The position numbers and the translations under genes are program-made. The notes under the pieces were generated by a model. It was not told the origin of the DNA and made no database searches. It saw only the letters and a list, made by a program, of their open reading frames with translations. DNA of 64,000 nucleotides from Trochalopteron elliotii (taxonomy: Eukaryota > Chordata > Aves > Passeriformes > Leiothrichidae), in the NCBI GenBank assembly GCA_024734555.1, contig JANPWX010000080.1:4982164-5046163 (forward strand). Direction: 5' to 3'. Positions 28,896 through 40,285 of this stretch are shown one piece after another; the stretch's first letter is position 1; the number at the start of each line of letters is the position of its first letter.

Positions 28896-29262
28896 TTTCA
28901 CAGAATCGGAGTGTTATAGAATGGTGTTGGTTAGAAGGGACCTTAAATGTCACCTAGTTCCAACTCCCCTGCCATGGGTGGGGACACCTTTCCATAGACC
29001 AGGCTGCTCAGAGCTGCCCATCATCCTGGCCTTGAACCCATCAGGGACAGGGCAGCCACAGCTCTGGGCAACTTGATCCATTCTCACCACCTTCACAGTA
29101 AAGAATCCCTTCCTGATATCTAATCTAAATCTACCCTCTTTCAGTTTAAAGTCATTATTTTGCTTCCTTGTTTTATCACTGCCTGACCTTGCAAAAAGTC
29201 CCTCTTCAGTTTTCTTGTAGCCCATTTTAGGTACAGGGACACTGTTACAAGGTCTCCTCAGA
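28896..29262 (-). mobile_element. CR1 LINE, 5'-truncated 3' end
   Basis: This is the reverse complement of a CR1 3' region of about 370 bp. On the minus strand it runs from a block like GGAGACCTTGT, through one encoding FKLKEGRFRLDIRK, then a GTGGTGAGAATGGATCAAG block, and ends with the CR1 tail TTCTAACCAACACCATTCTA next to a short terminal repeat at about 28896-28925. The minus frame 28950-29225 is CR1-derived, not a host gene. Truncation, substitutions and lack of the RT domain mean it is dead. Orientation and family are clear; the subfamily is not assigned. Confidence 0.92.
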
Positions 29263-29412
29263 GACCTTTGTCAGTGGCTTATTTCTCAGTAGTTTATAAT
29301 TTACTTATGCCAGAATATAAGAGGAACTCATTGGTTTCAAAATTCAGGCCTGCCTTCCGAGATACTTGCCTTCCAATTCCAGCAATGTATGCCTGAGGCA
29401 TTCACAAAAGTT

Positions 29413-29453
29413 ATTTGCATAATCGATGTGGCACTGGATCCAACCTATAAAAG
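29413..29453 (+). promoter_or_regulatory. Octamer plus TATA box, possible core promoter
   Basis: ATTTGCAT (the octamer motif in reverse) at 29413-29420 is followed 25 bases later by TATAAAAG at 29446-29453, set in a slightly GC-richer context (CTATAAAAGGGAGG). POU factors bind the octamer and TBP binds TATAAAAG; the two occur at similar spacing in immunoglobulin V and some histone promoters. No coding frame of note follows: the first downstream ATG, at 29488, opens only a few codons. A chance match in AT-rich DNA remains likely. Confidence 0.25.
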
Positions 29454-30600
29454 GGAGGCTTTTACTCACTTGCAACTAACAGCAGAAATGAATCTACACT
29501 TCCAAAGATGAATTCTTTAGCTGTCAAGATTTCAGACAGCATCACAAACAAAATGTGTATATATTTTCTTGACAAAGGCAGAACCACACATCCTGATACA
29601 GTTATGGCTTGAAAGCATATTCTTAACTATTGAAAACGTCTTTGAATGAGAAAATTGTGGAGCTTTCAGTTTTAATAATGCCCTGGTAGGGAACGAAGCA
29701 AGAAACTAAAATAACTCCAAAAACTCATTTCTTATAACCCTAAGTGTCAAGGGCATTCATTGTATTCTTGATAACCACAAACATTGACATCACTTGTATT
29801 CCAGATCAACAGCAGTATATTTACTTGCTATACTATTTCCTCTCACATGAGTGAAAGCAGAGTGAAAAGGTCACATAAAGTAAGCTGCAGCAGATGTTGA
29901 CTATTTTTTTGGTTTCAAAAAACTAGAAAAAGTCTCCTTTTTGTATTCCCATTGCTTCAAATGTTTGGGGTTTTTTCTATTTCTGTACTTAGAAAAAAAA
30001 TTGTCCAAAGGAAATGAAACTCAAAGTTGTGGGAAGAGGGAATGAAATAACATGAAAAAGGTCAAGGATCCAACTTCTACGGACTCTGAATAGTAACTGA
30101 GTACTCAGTTGCCCTTATTTCTCTTGAAAATCTCTCAGTTCACTTGCTGTAATATTTCTGTGATTTTAATGAGTAAGGAGTAATGGGAATGGCATTATCT
30201 TGAACAGAAGAATAAATTAGAATAGGGGAAGAAATTGTAAAGGAATCTGAACATGGATAGGGTGGGGCTTAAAAGTTGTCTTGGGGTGGGAAAGAAAATA
30301 TTGCATTTTATTTATTATGCATTGCATAATACTGTCTTTATGTGTTAGGACCAAAAATGTTATCCAGACTATTTCTGGTACCTTCAGAATTCCTTATTTC
30401 TAGTTATCTGCATTCATCTAGCATTTCTGTTCTGGTCCTGAATGTTCTTGATACCTTTTAACTGCCTCAAGTTATTAGCAAGAAAAAGGAGCAGGTCCAA
30501 ATTTAAAGAAACTTTATCTAAACACCAGCTGTAAGCCCTGACCTCAAAACCTGAGACTTTCTGGTGCTCAGCAGACCACAACTCAAAACTTGAAAGAAAT

Positions 30601-30634
30601 AAAAAACAAACAAACAAACAAACAAACAAAAAAA
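30601..30634. repeat. (AAAC)n microsatellite
   Basis: Six or so AAAC units inside an A-rich run. Confidence 0.85.
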
Positions 30635-31000
30635 GAAGCTGCGTCAACAGGAATAACTTAAAAATACAGCTGAATTCTGTGTTTTTAAGTCTGCTTTGGT
30701 GAATTTAGCTGGGCAGCTACTGGGCCACATGGCTGCCTTTCCCCCTTCTGCAGCAACACCTTACTCACAGCATGCGATTGTCAAGGCTGGAGGTCCTGTC
30801 ACTTTTTCCTGCTGGGTGGCAAGGCACGGTTCCAGCTGCCACTGATCTTGTAAAATCAGCTACTTCCTCATTTCACTGGCTATTCGTTGCTCTGCTTCAT
30901 TAGAACACTGTTTTGTTTTGTTTTTTTAATTATCTTTTTGGCTTTTATGATTAGTTCATGGTGAAAACTAGCACAGTGGTGAGATTCTTAAGCTACTTAT

Positions 31001-31378
31001 TGGAAGTTTGGTCCCTGTGGGCTGCTTACTGGCAAAGCAGTAGTTCCCAGACCAACTAAAACAGTCAGTGGGTTCTTCAGTCTCAGGCTGTGCGTGGTTT
31101 CAGGCTTGGAATAAAGGAGCAGGCTCTGTCATGGGTTTGGGAAAGTGTTTATTCCAGTGCAGAACAGAGTTTTGGACCCTTATCCTCCCTTTTCCAGGGC
31201 ACAGCCTGGGATGAGGAAACTCTGGGCCAATGAGGGAAGGGAGGGGGTGGTCCAGGACAGGGTGATACCATGTGATTAAAGGAACAGGGGGGAAAGGGCT
31301 TTGGAAGGAATCTACCAATACAGGAAATTAAACAAAATACATGTACAACTTTGAGAACCTCAGTCATGCAACGCAACA
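31001..31378 (-). mobile_element. Solo LTR, older relative of the LTR at 46485
   Basis: Read on the minus strand the element starts TGTTGCGTTGCATG at 31378 and ends ACCAAACTTCCA at 31001, so it has TG...CA edges and a length of 378 bp. It aligns collinearly with the LTR at 46485-46928. Shared blocks include an inverted CCAAT box (CATTGG), GCCCTGGAAAAGGGAG, GCACTGGAATAAACAC with the AATAAA signal (TTTATT on + at 31148-31153), and TTCCAAGCCTGAAACCACGC. CTTAT flanks both sides (30996-31000 and 31379-31383); an overlapping ACTTATT occurs at both edges, as expected from a 6-bp duplication eroded by one base. No internal viral sequence is left. Divergence from the other copy is obvious by eye, so this insertion is older or from another subfamily. 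Confidence 0.85.
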
Positions 31379-33163
31379 CTTATTCATCCCTCCACATCAT
31401 GGAATCCTCTTAAAGTTTATTTCCATTCAGTTTCTAAGTCTTATCTTTGCAGTGTGAGGTTGAGTCTCTCAGATAAAACAACAATTCAGCCCGGGTATAG
31501 ACTTACTACTAAAATTTTTTGCTGTTTTTCTCCTGCCTCTTGCCTTCATTTGAGATGCTTCCCCAAAACAACCAGTTAACAATGCCAAAACAGGAGAAAT
31601 TTCCAGGTTCCATATTTTTTGAAGGAGTTTGATAAAATCCTTACAAAGAGCTAGCGAATTTAAAAAGCCCAACAGTCAATGTGATTCCTCAAATCACATT
31701 CTGCTGATTTTCACCACAATGATAGCAACTTTTGGGGCCACCTTCTTATGAGTGGTTACAGGTTTTGCAAAACCTACATACCAGATTCTGTAAAGTCACA
31801 GCAATTCAAACACATCTCTCATTTTTGGAATAGAGGCATAACTATTAGCCAATAAAAGAATTATATGTGGAGATACCTCTAAGGTGCCTTCTTAAAGCTA
31901 AGGAACTCTATACCTGAGCATGAAATGTTGCACCACCCAGGGAAGCAAGCCAAATTCTCTAACCTGAGAGTCACTCTGGTGACTCTATAACAATACCATC
32001 TGCATTTTTGGACATGCTCAATTTAGCAGTAACTTTCAAACCTGAAGAATTAAATTTTCCTAACCTGTTGGACACATACCACAGTCTTGGAGTTTTCTTG
32101 ATTTTTTTTTCTCTTTTATAAGAATTAAGAGCAGTTATTAAAGAAATATTTATTTTTATACAAAAATTCTATCCTGATGAAAAAAAACAACCCAACCCTT
32201 TTTAACTTCTCAGGCAGAACTAATCCATAATAAGTGGAGTTTAGTCTTTTATTTATTGTAAACAAAGTCATTTGATGAAGTCCAATTTGTTACACTAGGA
32301 TAATCTGCGGATTTCGATATCAACCTAAACTGGTGTATATAAATGTTTTCCAAGTCATTTTTACCAATATTTTTCTTAAAAATCATACTTTAAGCAGAAC
32401 TTTCAAATCTAATAGGTAAATAATTAAATAATAAAAATTAATTAAATATAAATGGAATATCATTCCTATCTGGCAGTTTGTTAAATGACATTGGTCTGTA
32501 ACTGAAATAGATATATCTGAGATCTGTGCTTCTGTACAACTCCCTTATTGGTTTTTTAGGCTATCATTTCTGCAACTAAACATTAAGTAGTTAATCATTT
32601 TTACATGGCTTAAAAACAAGACCTGCCTCAGAAAATATATGTTAGAGTGGAGATAGAACCATAAATTAAAGTTCATCAAGTATGTAAAGTTTTTGCTAGT
32701 GCACAGAGAAAGAAAAAAGGTGCAGTTTTTGGTTTTGTTTAGTTTTTGTCGTAGTTTGTGTGTTTGTTTTTTTTTTTTATTCAGGAGTGAAAATATATAT
32801 TTTAAAGTGCTTGAGAAGAGCTATGCTTGAGATATATTTCCTTTGGTTTCTACTATTATAATGCTACTATGAAGTTTTGTTGATGTATTTAAGCCATCCT
32901 TCTAGGAAAGGATCTATGAAAAAATAATCACCTCTCAGGAGAAAAACCATCTGCACTTTGATTGGCATTTCTATTTTGTCTTAAAAGAGCTTGCAACTCT
33001 GCCCTTGAGGGTTATCCTTCACCTTGTCTTCTGAAAAAAGATGGTACTCCAAAATGTGTTCACACTGCAGAGTATACATAAGCTTCAAAATACTTTCTGC
33101 TTACATGTAGCAAAGTTAACCAGCTTGTAACTGACATTTATTATTTTTAAGGAACTTAATTTC

Positions 33164-33164
<1 letters not shown>

Positions 33165-33240
<76 letters not shown>

Positions 33241-33244
33241 TTTC
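33165..33244. repeat. (TTTC)n microsatellite, about 20 units
   Basis: A near-perfect TTTC run of about 80 bp with one strand entirely pyrimidine. Its length and purity suggest it is polymorphic. Homopurine/homopyrimidine tracts like this can form triplex DNA, but nothing here shows a function. Confidence 0.95.
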
Positions 33245-36200
33245 TAGTCATCTACTGGAGAATCTGGTTCTTAATAAGAAAATTATTTGCATAAGCCTGG
33301 ATGTTATTTTAGTTTGATTAGTCCTTGCTTAGACAAATCTCATACTGGTCAGAGAACCCACTAAGGCTGTTTTGGTTAAGGTGTGTTCCAAGTGAACTAC
33401 TAATAGCAACTTCCCATTATAGTCTAAATATGAGGTGGTGCTGGCTACTGACCACTTAAACCCAGAAGATTTTCACAGATTATGTTTAAATCTGATCCTG
33501 AGAGGTGTAAGATTGCTAAAAGCCATGCCAGGTTACCTTGACTGTGTGGCTTTGGGGATCAGCTCAGTTGCTTTGTCATGGGAATGAATGTGCAGGGACA
33601 GCACAAGGGCTCAAGGCAACCTCGTCCCTTGGTGGAGGAACCATTGATGAGGGAAACTACATTAAAGCAAAGATGAAAGGAGGGCCCCAGAACTACTGGG
33701 GGCTGACACTCAAATTGTTCTGAATCCATAGCACTGCCATTCTGTCTAAAGAATCTTGGGCCTTGTCCTCATTTATTAGCATGAAAGGTCCTTAGGCCAA
33801 AGAACATAAACTATTTTATAAGGCAGATCATTTTGTTGTGTGGCCACAATATGATTTTAGTTCTTTGAAAACTTTTTGAATCAATGAATATGCCAATAAA
33901 AAATCCTTGGTATTGCTGCCAGGTAAAATAAGAACTTCTAGGCTTTAAAGTAAATTCAAAAAGGAAGCTCATGTTTTTAGGTTTTATCAAAATAGACCAA
34001 ACTTCCTTACAAGTTTATTTGTAACACATATATTAAGACAGTTGCATAAATATATCTAACAGACACTGCAGGAAATAAAAGCAAATTGTCAAAAATTTCA
34101 AATTTCAGCATAGAAGTAACTTTTTATTCTTATTTCTACTGAAAAGATAGGCACAATCAGCATAGTCAGTGCTGTGTGATTCCTCTAGCATGCCTTTTAA
34201 AAGACAATTGATTTGTGCATGTGCACATCCCTAATCTGATTAGTGAACACCCTAGCCAAATTAATGCAGATTGATTATCCATAAAAAGTGGGTTAATTGA
34301 ATAACAGACATTGATATAAATGGCTAGTCGATATTTTACTACATGTATGTGTGAAGTTGACATATTTTGCTGTTAAATAAAATATAGTGAAAACAAGTAT
34401 ATTGATTCACAATAAAGTTGATTAATCTATTCATTAGTGTAATTTAATTGTCTGTAAAATTAGTTGCTAAATAGTAGGGGAAAAGTCTATTATTATAATT
34501 GTCTGTGTTACAGTAAAGGAATGATTTTATTGAGTGTTACACTAATAAATCCAAATTTCCCAACGTTATGTATTAGAACAAAGGATGGTGTCATTTGCAG
34601 TTACAGGAAATACTATGAAATTATAACAAACAACTATTCACATTATCAGATTAGTTACTTGTCAGACTCACTGTATTGAGCAGTCCGTGGTATAGAGCAG
34701 CTGAAAGTGAAAGCCACATAAAAGAATTCATTATCAATAGGAAAAAAGAAGACTTAATTGAGAAATGCCAGCCACTGTTTGCATCCTCAATAGAAGAAAA
34801 ATGGATTCTATCACAAAATGCCAACTGTGGCCATGTTCTCCAATTTTCTTTTCGGGGACACGAAGCAGTAGATTGGATTAAAAAGGAACTGCCAAAGCCA
34901 TTATCTTTGACTTTCAATAAAAGTGCACTGTGTCCAAATGAAAAATGCCAGACATCATCCCTCCCTTCTTGGGGAAAATAGTAGAACCAATTAAAAAATC
35001 CTGGTCTATAAATCTTTTGCATTTTAGGCTTCTGAGAAAAGAGAAACAGAACACTAAGTCATTAAAAAACTGCAATAGCAAAAGAAAATTCTCATGAACT
35101 GCAAATGAAAAATGAGATGGAGGAAGAGGACATCAAAACAAAATTAAGGTTTGGAAATATGTCCACCTTTTAGGTGTGATGTACATATTAGACTAGGTTT
35201 GTTATTCCTCATACATATAAAATGCTGGTTTTGTTCTGGAGGAGAGGATCTTTAAGAAATGTCTGCATCAAAACCTAAAATAATTATTTTGCTTCATTTA
35301 ATTTCAAAATAGGAATAGTCATATCCTAAAATTACATAGGCCAAACAAAAAATGTTTAGTCCTGCCATGTGCGGATTACTTGCACTCTCTCAGCTTAAGG
35401 AAAAATGACATGTTAAGGATGTTTATACTCTTATTCAGGAAAATCCAGAAACTTTTGCTAACCATAAGTTATAGATGTGACTACATCCAAGTAGGGATGT
35501 TTTATCAACAGTGCACATCACAGATACATTCCTTTCAAAGACATTCCTAAAACCAAGCCCTAATATTCTGTTGTCAGGTTAAAAATTGTGTCTGTTTTAC
35601 TTCTGATTGTAATTCATGCTGGATAGAAGAAACTCCCAGTTTCTGGACATCATTTGGGAGAAGAATGAGCAAACTGCATATTTTGTTATCCATTGATTCA
35701 AGCAGTTTTATTTTGCATTGGGATTTCATGCAGGAAGAGGAATATCATGGTGTTTCAAGTCCTGTATAATGGTGCAAGTCCAGAATAGCTTTGCAGTACA
35801 CCCAGGATCATTCACAGTCAGCTGCTAACTTCAGTTAACAGGGTGGTGTGTTCTGCATGAATTTCATTTTCCATCTCAGGTTAGATATATCTATATGTGG
35901 ACTTCCCTTTATCACTTTGCAATCTCACTACTGAGGTAGAAGTTGTAAGAAACAGAATTCATCTCTGAAAGAAATGCTGCCAGTTCATTGGTTACATGTC
36001 ATACAATAAAGGCCACACTCTTTTCTGTGCTCCTCCAAGATCAGCTGGGAAGCAGGCCATTTGCAGAAAATGTGAAAAGGTGAGTGGAAAAATCTGAAAA
36101 GGTGATGGGACAGTATCTGAGAAGTTATTCAGTAGACGCTGTGTTTAAAACAAGCCTTTTGTGATCTCAGCAGTCTGCCACTCCCTCTTTCAGTGAAAAC

Positions 36201-36667
36201 AAAATCTAGGTATGCCTGCAGCTATTCTCTGCCAATCTGCAGCACAGCAGACAAGGAGAGAATTACAGATTACTTCTGACCACATTACGTCTCATAGTGA
36301 CCTTGATTCTTTGTCTCTGTCCTTTTCTTAAGTAACTGTATGTGCACAAATCCACAAAGGATCTGAGAAATACAGTCACTGAAAGGGAAGGTTTGTGCTG
36401 GTATGAATTTCTCTAAAGCAACACCATACCTTTGATGAACAGATGCTTTCTCCTTTTCCAATCCCTCAAAATAACAGTTTGGTAATGAAAGTTTTGAAGT
36501 GCCAACCCTGAGACGTGCATTCACACCACTGCAAGCTCACATTATCTCTCACTTGGTGTCAACAAGCCACAGCAACAGCACCAGGTCTTACTGGTGGCAG
36601 ACAGCCATGCATTGCTTACACTCCAGCACACATGGCTCTCCGAACAGCTTCTCTTCACTCTTGAAAG

Positions 36668-36695
36668 GATAAATAAATAAATAATCAATAAATAA
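36668..36695. repeat. AAAT-type short tandem repeat
   Basis: Imperfect run of AAAT/AATA units, interrupted once. Confidence 0.7.
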
Positions 36696-36750
36696 AGTCT
36701 TTCTGTTGGTGATAATTAACTAGAATAACAATCGGCACCAAGGTTGTAAG

Positions 36751-36880
36751 ATTTCAAGAAGCATTTGGACAGTGTTCTGAGGCACATGGGGTGACTCTTG
36801 GGGATGTCCTGGGCAGGGCTGGGAGTTGGATTTAATGATTCTTGTTGGTCCCTTCCATCGTGGGATGTTCTGTGATAATG
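36751..36880 (+). mobile_element. CR1 LINE 3' end, + strand
   Basis: The segment reads TTCAAGAAGCATTTGGACAG, then a GACTCTTGGGGATGTCCTG block, then GGTCCCTTCCATCGTGGGAT, and ends with TTCTGTGATAATG. This is the standard 3' untranslated end of avian CR1 in forward orientation. Only the last 130 bp or so is kept. It has no coding capacity. Confidence 0.92.
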
Positions 36881-39125
36881 GAAATCCTCTTTAATTGGTT
36901 ATTGTTGCAGTGGGTATTGTGAAATAATGACTTTATGAAACAAACAAAGCAGAAGAAAGCTACTTTCCTGGATTTCGTGAATGTTTCTGACATGTGCTAT
37001 TTTTCTCTTCTTAGCATATTTATCTCAATATCTATTTTTAAAACTTAGATTCTCTACAGAAAAACTGCTGGATTTAAAGATCTAATATCCTTCTATTAAT
37101 CTTTTCATAGGGTTCTAATGTTGGGTGAGTGGCTTGTGTGTAAGAGAGAATTCCTGTTGACTTACTCAAAGACTGCTTGTTCCCAGACAGTTCTTTTTTT
37201 GATCCACATATACAATAAACACAGAAGAAAGGAATTTTTGAAGTTCAAATTTCTCTCGGAACTGACAGATTTATAAGAAACTGTGGTTCTCAGTTACCTC
37301 CCAGTTATAATTTATACAATGCAAGTCTTTGAAGCGAGGACTGAAAAGCACAGATACACCTCATACTAAGAGGCTATCATCTTCATTTAATCAATCCTAC
37401 AAAGACAAAAGATCATAAAAATTGTATTCTGCAACTTCACCTGTATAGTGCTGTAATAATTTTCATCAGTGGAGGTCATTCCACACGCATATTTGTTTAG
37501 ATAACTGATAATAAGATGGGTTAGTATGTTTTACGGGAAATTTCTTCCTGCTGGGAGAAGGTAGCAGTATTTTGCTTTCCACAGAATTTCAATTTGTTAC
37601 CCAACTAATAATTGATTCATTGACCATCTATTAGACTTCACTTCTTTACTTTACCTTCTAGCAAATTAAATAATCCTGTTCTTAGATTGTTACTAGTGGC
37701 AGTGATGGTTCAGTCTGTTTCAGAAACATTATCATCTGAGGAGAGTTATAAATAGTGGCAGGTTATTTTTTATGAACCTTTACAATGAGTATCATAAATA
37801 TCTGATGATTTTAATTGAATCTTATTAAGATATTTAATCTCTCCTGATTGCATGGCAAATAATATAATTGTATCTATTTAACACCTGTGAAAGTCAAAGT
37901 AGGTAATTTATTGCATAGATTTTAACATTAAGTACATGCAGGGTTATGTATTTAAAACACAGTTGTTGCATTTTTTTATGCTTTTCACCAGCTCAAAAGC
38001 CTTTAACAGATATTTCAAACAGCCACATGGTACAGTGTTGGTTAACAGCCAACTGAATACCCACGATATATTAAATGAGATTTTGAACCCATCACATTGA
38101 TATGTGCCTGTTATATGGCCGCTTATCATAAGTAAGTAGTTGATTTAAATATTGCTGATCACTTAGTATTCAATATAAGGGTGCTGCCTCGATGAAAAAT
38201 TACATCCTTTGAGAGACTGTATTCAGCACAAAGAATTGCAACAACTTTCTTATAATTTTATAAACATCTATGTTAGTATAGAGGAGAAACTGGTATTGCA
38301 AATAACTAGCTATCTTCATCTTAAGCCTTCTCAAATTCACACCAGGAAAACACTGGTGGTTTTAGATAAGCTATCCATAAAAATAGAAGTTCTGTAAATC
38401 TAATTTTGCATAAACCTCAGTCAAGCATAAATGTTGAATGCAATTTACTGGATAAAATTCTGGTACTCCTTGCAAATGTGGATAATAAATACAGCGGGTT
38501 GACCCCAGAATTTTTCAGGTCGATTCTCTGAGCCCCTACTCTTTCTCATGTCATCTCTTCCCTATGACCCACGTATCCATTCCTTTTTTCTGGAACACAA
38601 AGTCCATTTTTTTTTTAAGAAGGCTTAGTTTTCATTTACAAATACTAACAGAAAAGCTCCTTCCTTCCTTGCTGGAGAGGAGTACTAATTATGTGTAACA
38701 GAGTGCAATTCCCTCAGCTCTGAAGGTGTTGAGTTTCAGGAGTGAGGACAGACCTGGCATCCCTGCTGGTAGGTCCAGCACTAATAATGAGGTCTTTCAC
38801 ATTTCAGGCCAAAGACAGAGGAGCACCCATGTGGAACTCCTGTAGGATTAGGTGCTTACAGGACTGGGGGCTAAGAATACAGTCTGCCTTGACTGAAGCT
38901 TGTTAGGGATTCAAAGTAACATTTTTAATGGAGTGCTTCATGATACAGGGATTTAGGGAGTGCTTTCAGTTAACTACCACTTATTTCTTATTCTCTTCTC
39001 TAAAATATTCTCTTGGCTCAGGGGGGACATCTCTCTTTGATCACCTGTGCTAGGTGGCTTATATATCAAGCACAGCATAGGTTAATAAATATGATTTCTG
39101 AAATGATTGCAAAGTTTCCTGGTGT

Positions 39126-39165
39126 TTGAAGCCAGAAGGGATCCTCAGATCATCTATACCAGGTC
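39126..39165 (-). mobile_element. Possible ancient CR1-type scrap
   Basis: GAAGCCAGAAGGGATCCTCA followed by GATCATCTATACCAGG resembles the reverse-complement tail seen in old sauropsid CR1 copies (a GAAGGGACC...GATCATCTAG pattern). It is short and diverged, so this is a weak call. Confidence 0.35.
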
Positions 39166-39509
39166 ATTAAGGTTTACCAAGGCTTTATTCTAGACTTAAA
39201 GGTGTTCATTAGAACAAAGAATTTTAGATCTCATGAGGTTTAACTATGCTATAGGCAAAGACTGGAACTAATCCCCAGTGCCCCTGCAATGGTAGGAAAT
39301 TAATTAGATGAAATATGCCTGGATGAGCCTAGAAAATAATCTTGATAATAGGTGCTGAGGAAGGCAAAACAAAAAATAAAGGTCCAGTTTCAACCTCTAA
39401 TCCTTGGATTTTGTTACATCTTGATCATTGAAGTAGATAGCTCTCAATTACTGGAAGTCTTCTCCTTTGGCAACTACATATAAAAAGTAATCCCATTGCC
39501 TTATATATA

Positions 39510-39540
39510 TTTGTTTGTTTGTTTTGTTTGTTTGTTTGTT
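39510..39540. repeat. (TTTG)n microsatellite
   Basis: About eight TTTG units with one four-T interruption, followed by a T run after GGG. Confidence 0.85.
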
Positions 39541-39625
39541 GGGTTTTTTTTAACCAACTGAATACATCAAACTTGGTCTTGCATAGCAAAATTTATTTTC
39601 TAGCGTCAGGATCATTTTGGTAACT

Positions 39626-40279
39626 TGTGGTGTCAGTGTCTCTTTGCCTCGGCCAGCCCTGGCACCACGGCAAGAAGGGGCACGGCTCAGTAGCTGAATG
39701 AACCTTGCCCATCCCGTGGGTTCTTGTTTGCCCACAGAAGTGAAGCGACGGCAGCAGGAAAGAAGGAGACAGTCTGCTCAGGGTTCAACCACTGGCTTTA
39801 TTCATCCCACAGTGGGGATAACCTCAGCTCAGGGTGTCTGCCTCGGCAGACACCCCAGCCAGTAGGAGCCCTAAGCAGAAAAAGAGGCAGAGCACCTGAA
39901 TGTAACATCTTTTATTCGGGGGAGGAACCCGGGGATGGGTTTAACTGAGGACAAACCAGGGATCATGTTGGCATGGCTCTGCAGGTAAATGACGCATATT
40001 GCAACAAATCAATAACTCAGGCGGGGAGACAGCCAGAGTCTTGTCCAATCACTCAACACTCTCACTGGAACATTCTAGACTTTTGGGAGAGGCCTCAAAG
40101 TGATAGACAAGACCCAGGGGCTGTATAACTTATGATTGACACATAACCAGGTTTGGGTTAAACCAAGAAGGGTTAAACATGGGTAATATGGGACAAACCA
40201 TTACAACTTATAAAAAACAATATAAAACAAGGAACAAATACATACATAAAACTGCTAAAACCAAAAACACACCACTACA
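39626..40279 (-). mobile_element. Intact solo LTR with perfect 6-bp target duplication
   Basis: On the minus strand it starts TGTAGTGGTGTG at 40279 and ends GACACTGACACCACA at 39626, 654 bp in all, with TG...CA edges. GTAACT flanks both sides exactly (39620-39625 and 40280-40285). A 6-bp duplication is typical of class II (alpha/beta-like, ERVK) retroviruses. Two polyadenylation signals lie on the minus strand: AATAAA at 39911-39916 and at 39797-39802. Between them is a hairpin at 39832-39855. The U3 part is AT-rich (40130-40279) and the R/U5 part GC-rich, as usual for LTRs. No internal retroviral sequence lies on either side, so a provirus was lost by LTR-LTR recombination. The short open frames within it are incidental. 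The family name is not assigned. Confidence 0.92.
39832..39855 (-). other. Perfect hairpin inside the LTR, between two poly(A) signals
   Basis: GGGTGTCTGCC at 39832-39842 and its exact reverse complement at 39845-39855 are separated by only TC. In RNA this gives about 10 pairs with a small loop. It sits between the two AATAAA signals of the minus-strand LTR, in the presumed R region. Some retroviruses use a hairpin there to bring the signal near the cleavage site; such a role here is inferred. Confidence 0.7.
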
Positions 40280-40285
40280 GTAACT

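Larger units (their letters stand above)
29263..31000. other. Unique AT-rich DNA with a promoter-like pair and an AAAC repeat
   Basis: Contains the octamer/TATA pair at 29413-29453 and an AAAC microsatellite at 30601-30634. No exon or dispersed repeat is recognised. Confidence 0.5.
31379..36750. other. Unique AT-rich DNA with a long TTTC repeat, no gene recognised
   Basis: Apart from the (TTTC)n tract at 33165-33244 and an AAAT-type repeat at 36668-36695, nothing is assignable. A pair of overlapping open frames, one per strand, lies at 34651-35022, without a recognised product. Confidence 0.5.
36881..39625. other. Unique AT-rich DNA, one weak CR1-like scrap
   Basis: No exon recognised. A roughly 40-bp segment at 39126-39165 resembles an ancient CR1-type tail. 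A TTTG repeat lies at 39510-39540. Confidence 0.5.

Noticed and set aside
28950..29225. 91-codon minus frame with a KLKEGRFRLDIRK block
   Set aside because: It is CR1-derived and not a host gene.
31100..31379. Two proline-rich minus-strand frames
   Set aside because: They fall inside the LTR at 31001-31378 and reflect its non-coding sequence.
39550..39948. Short frames on both strands
   Set aside because: They lie mainly within the LTR at 39626-40279, with no viral protein similarity.
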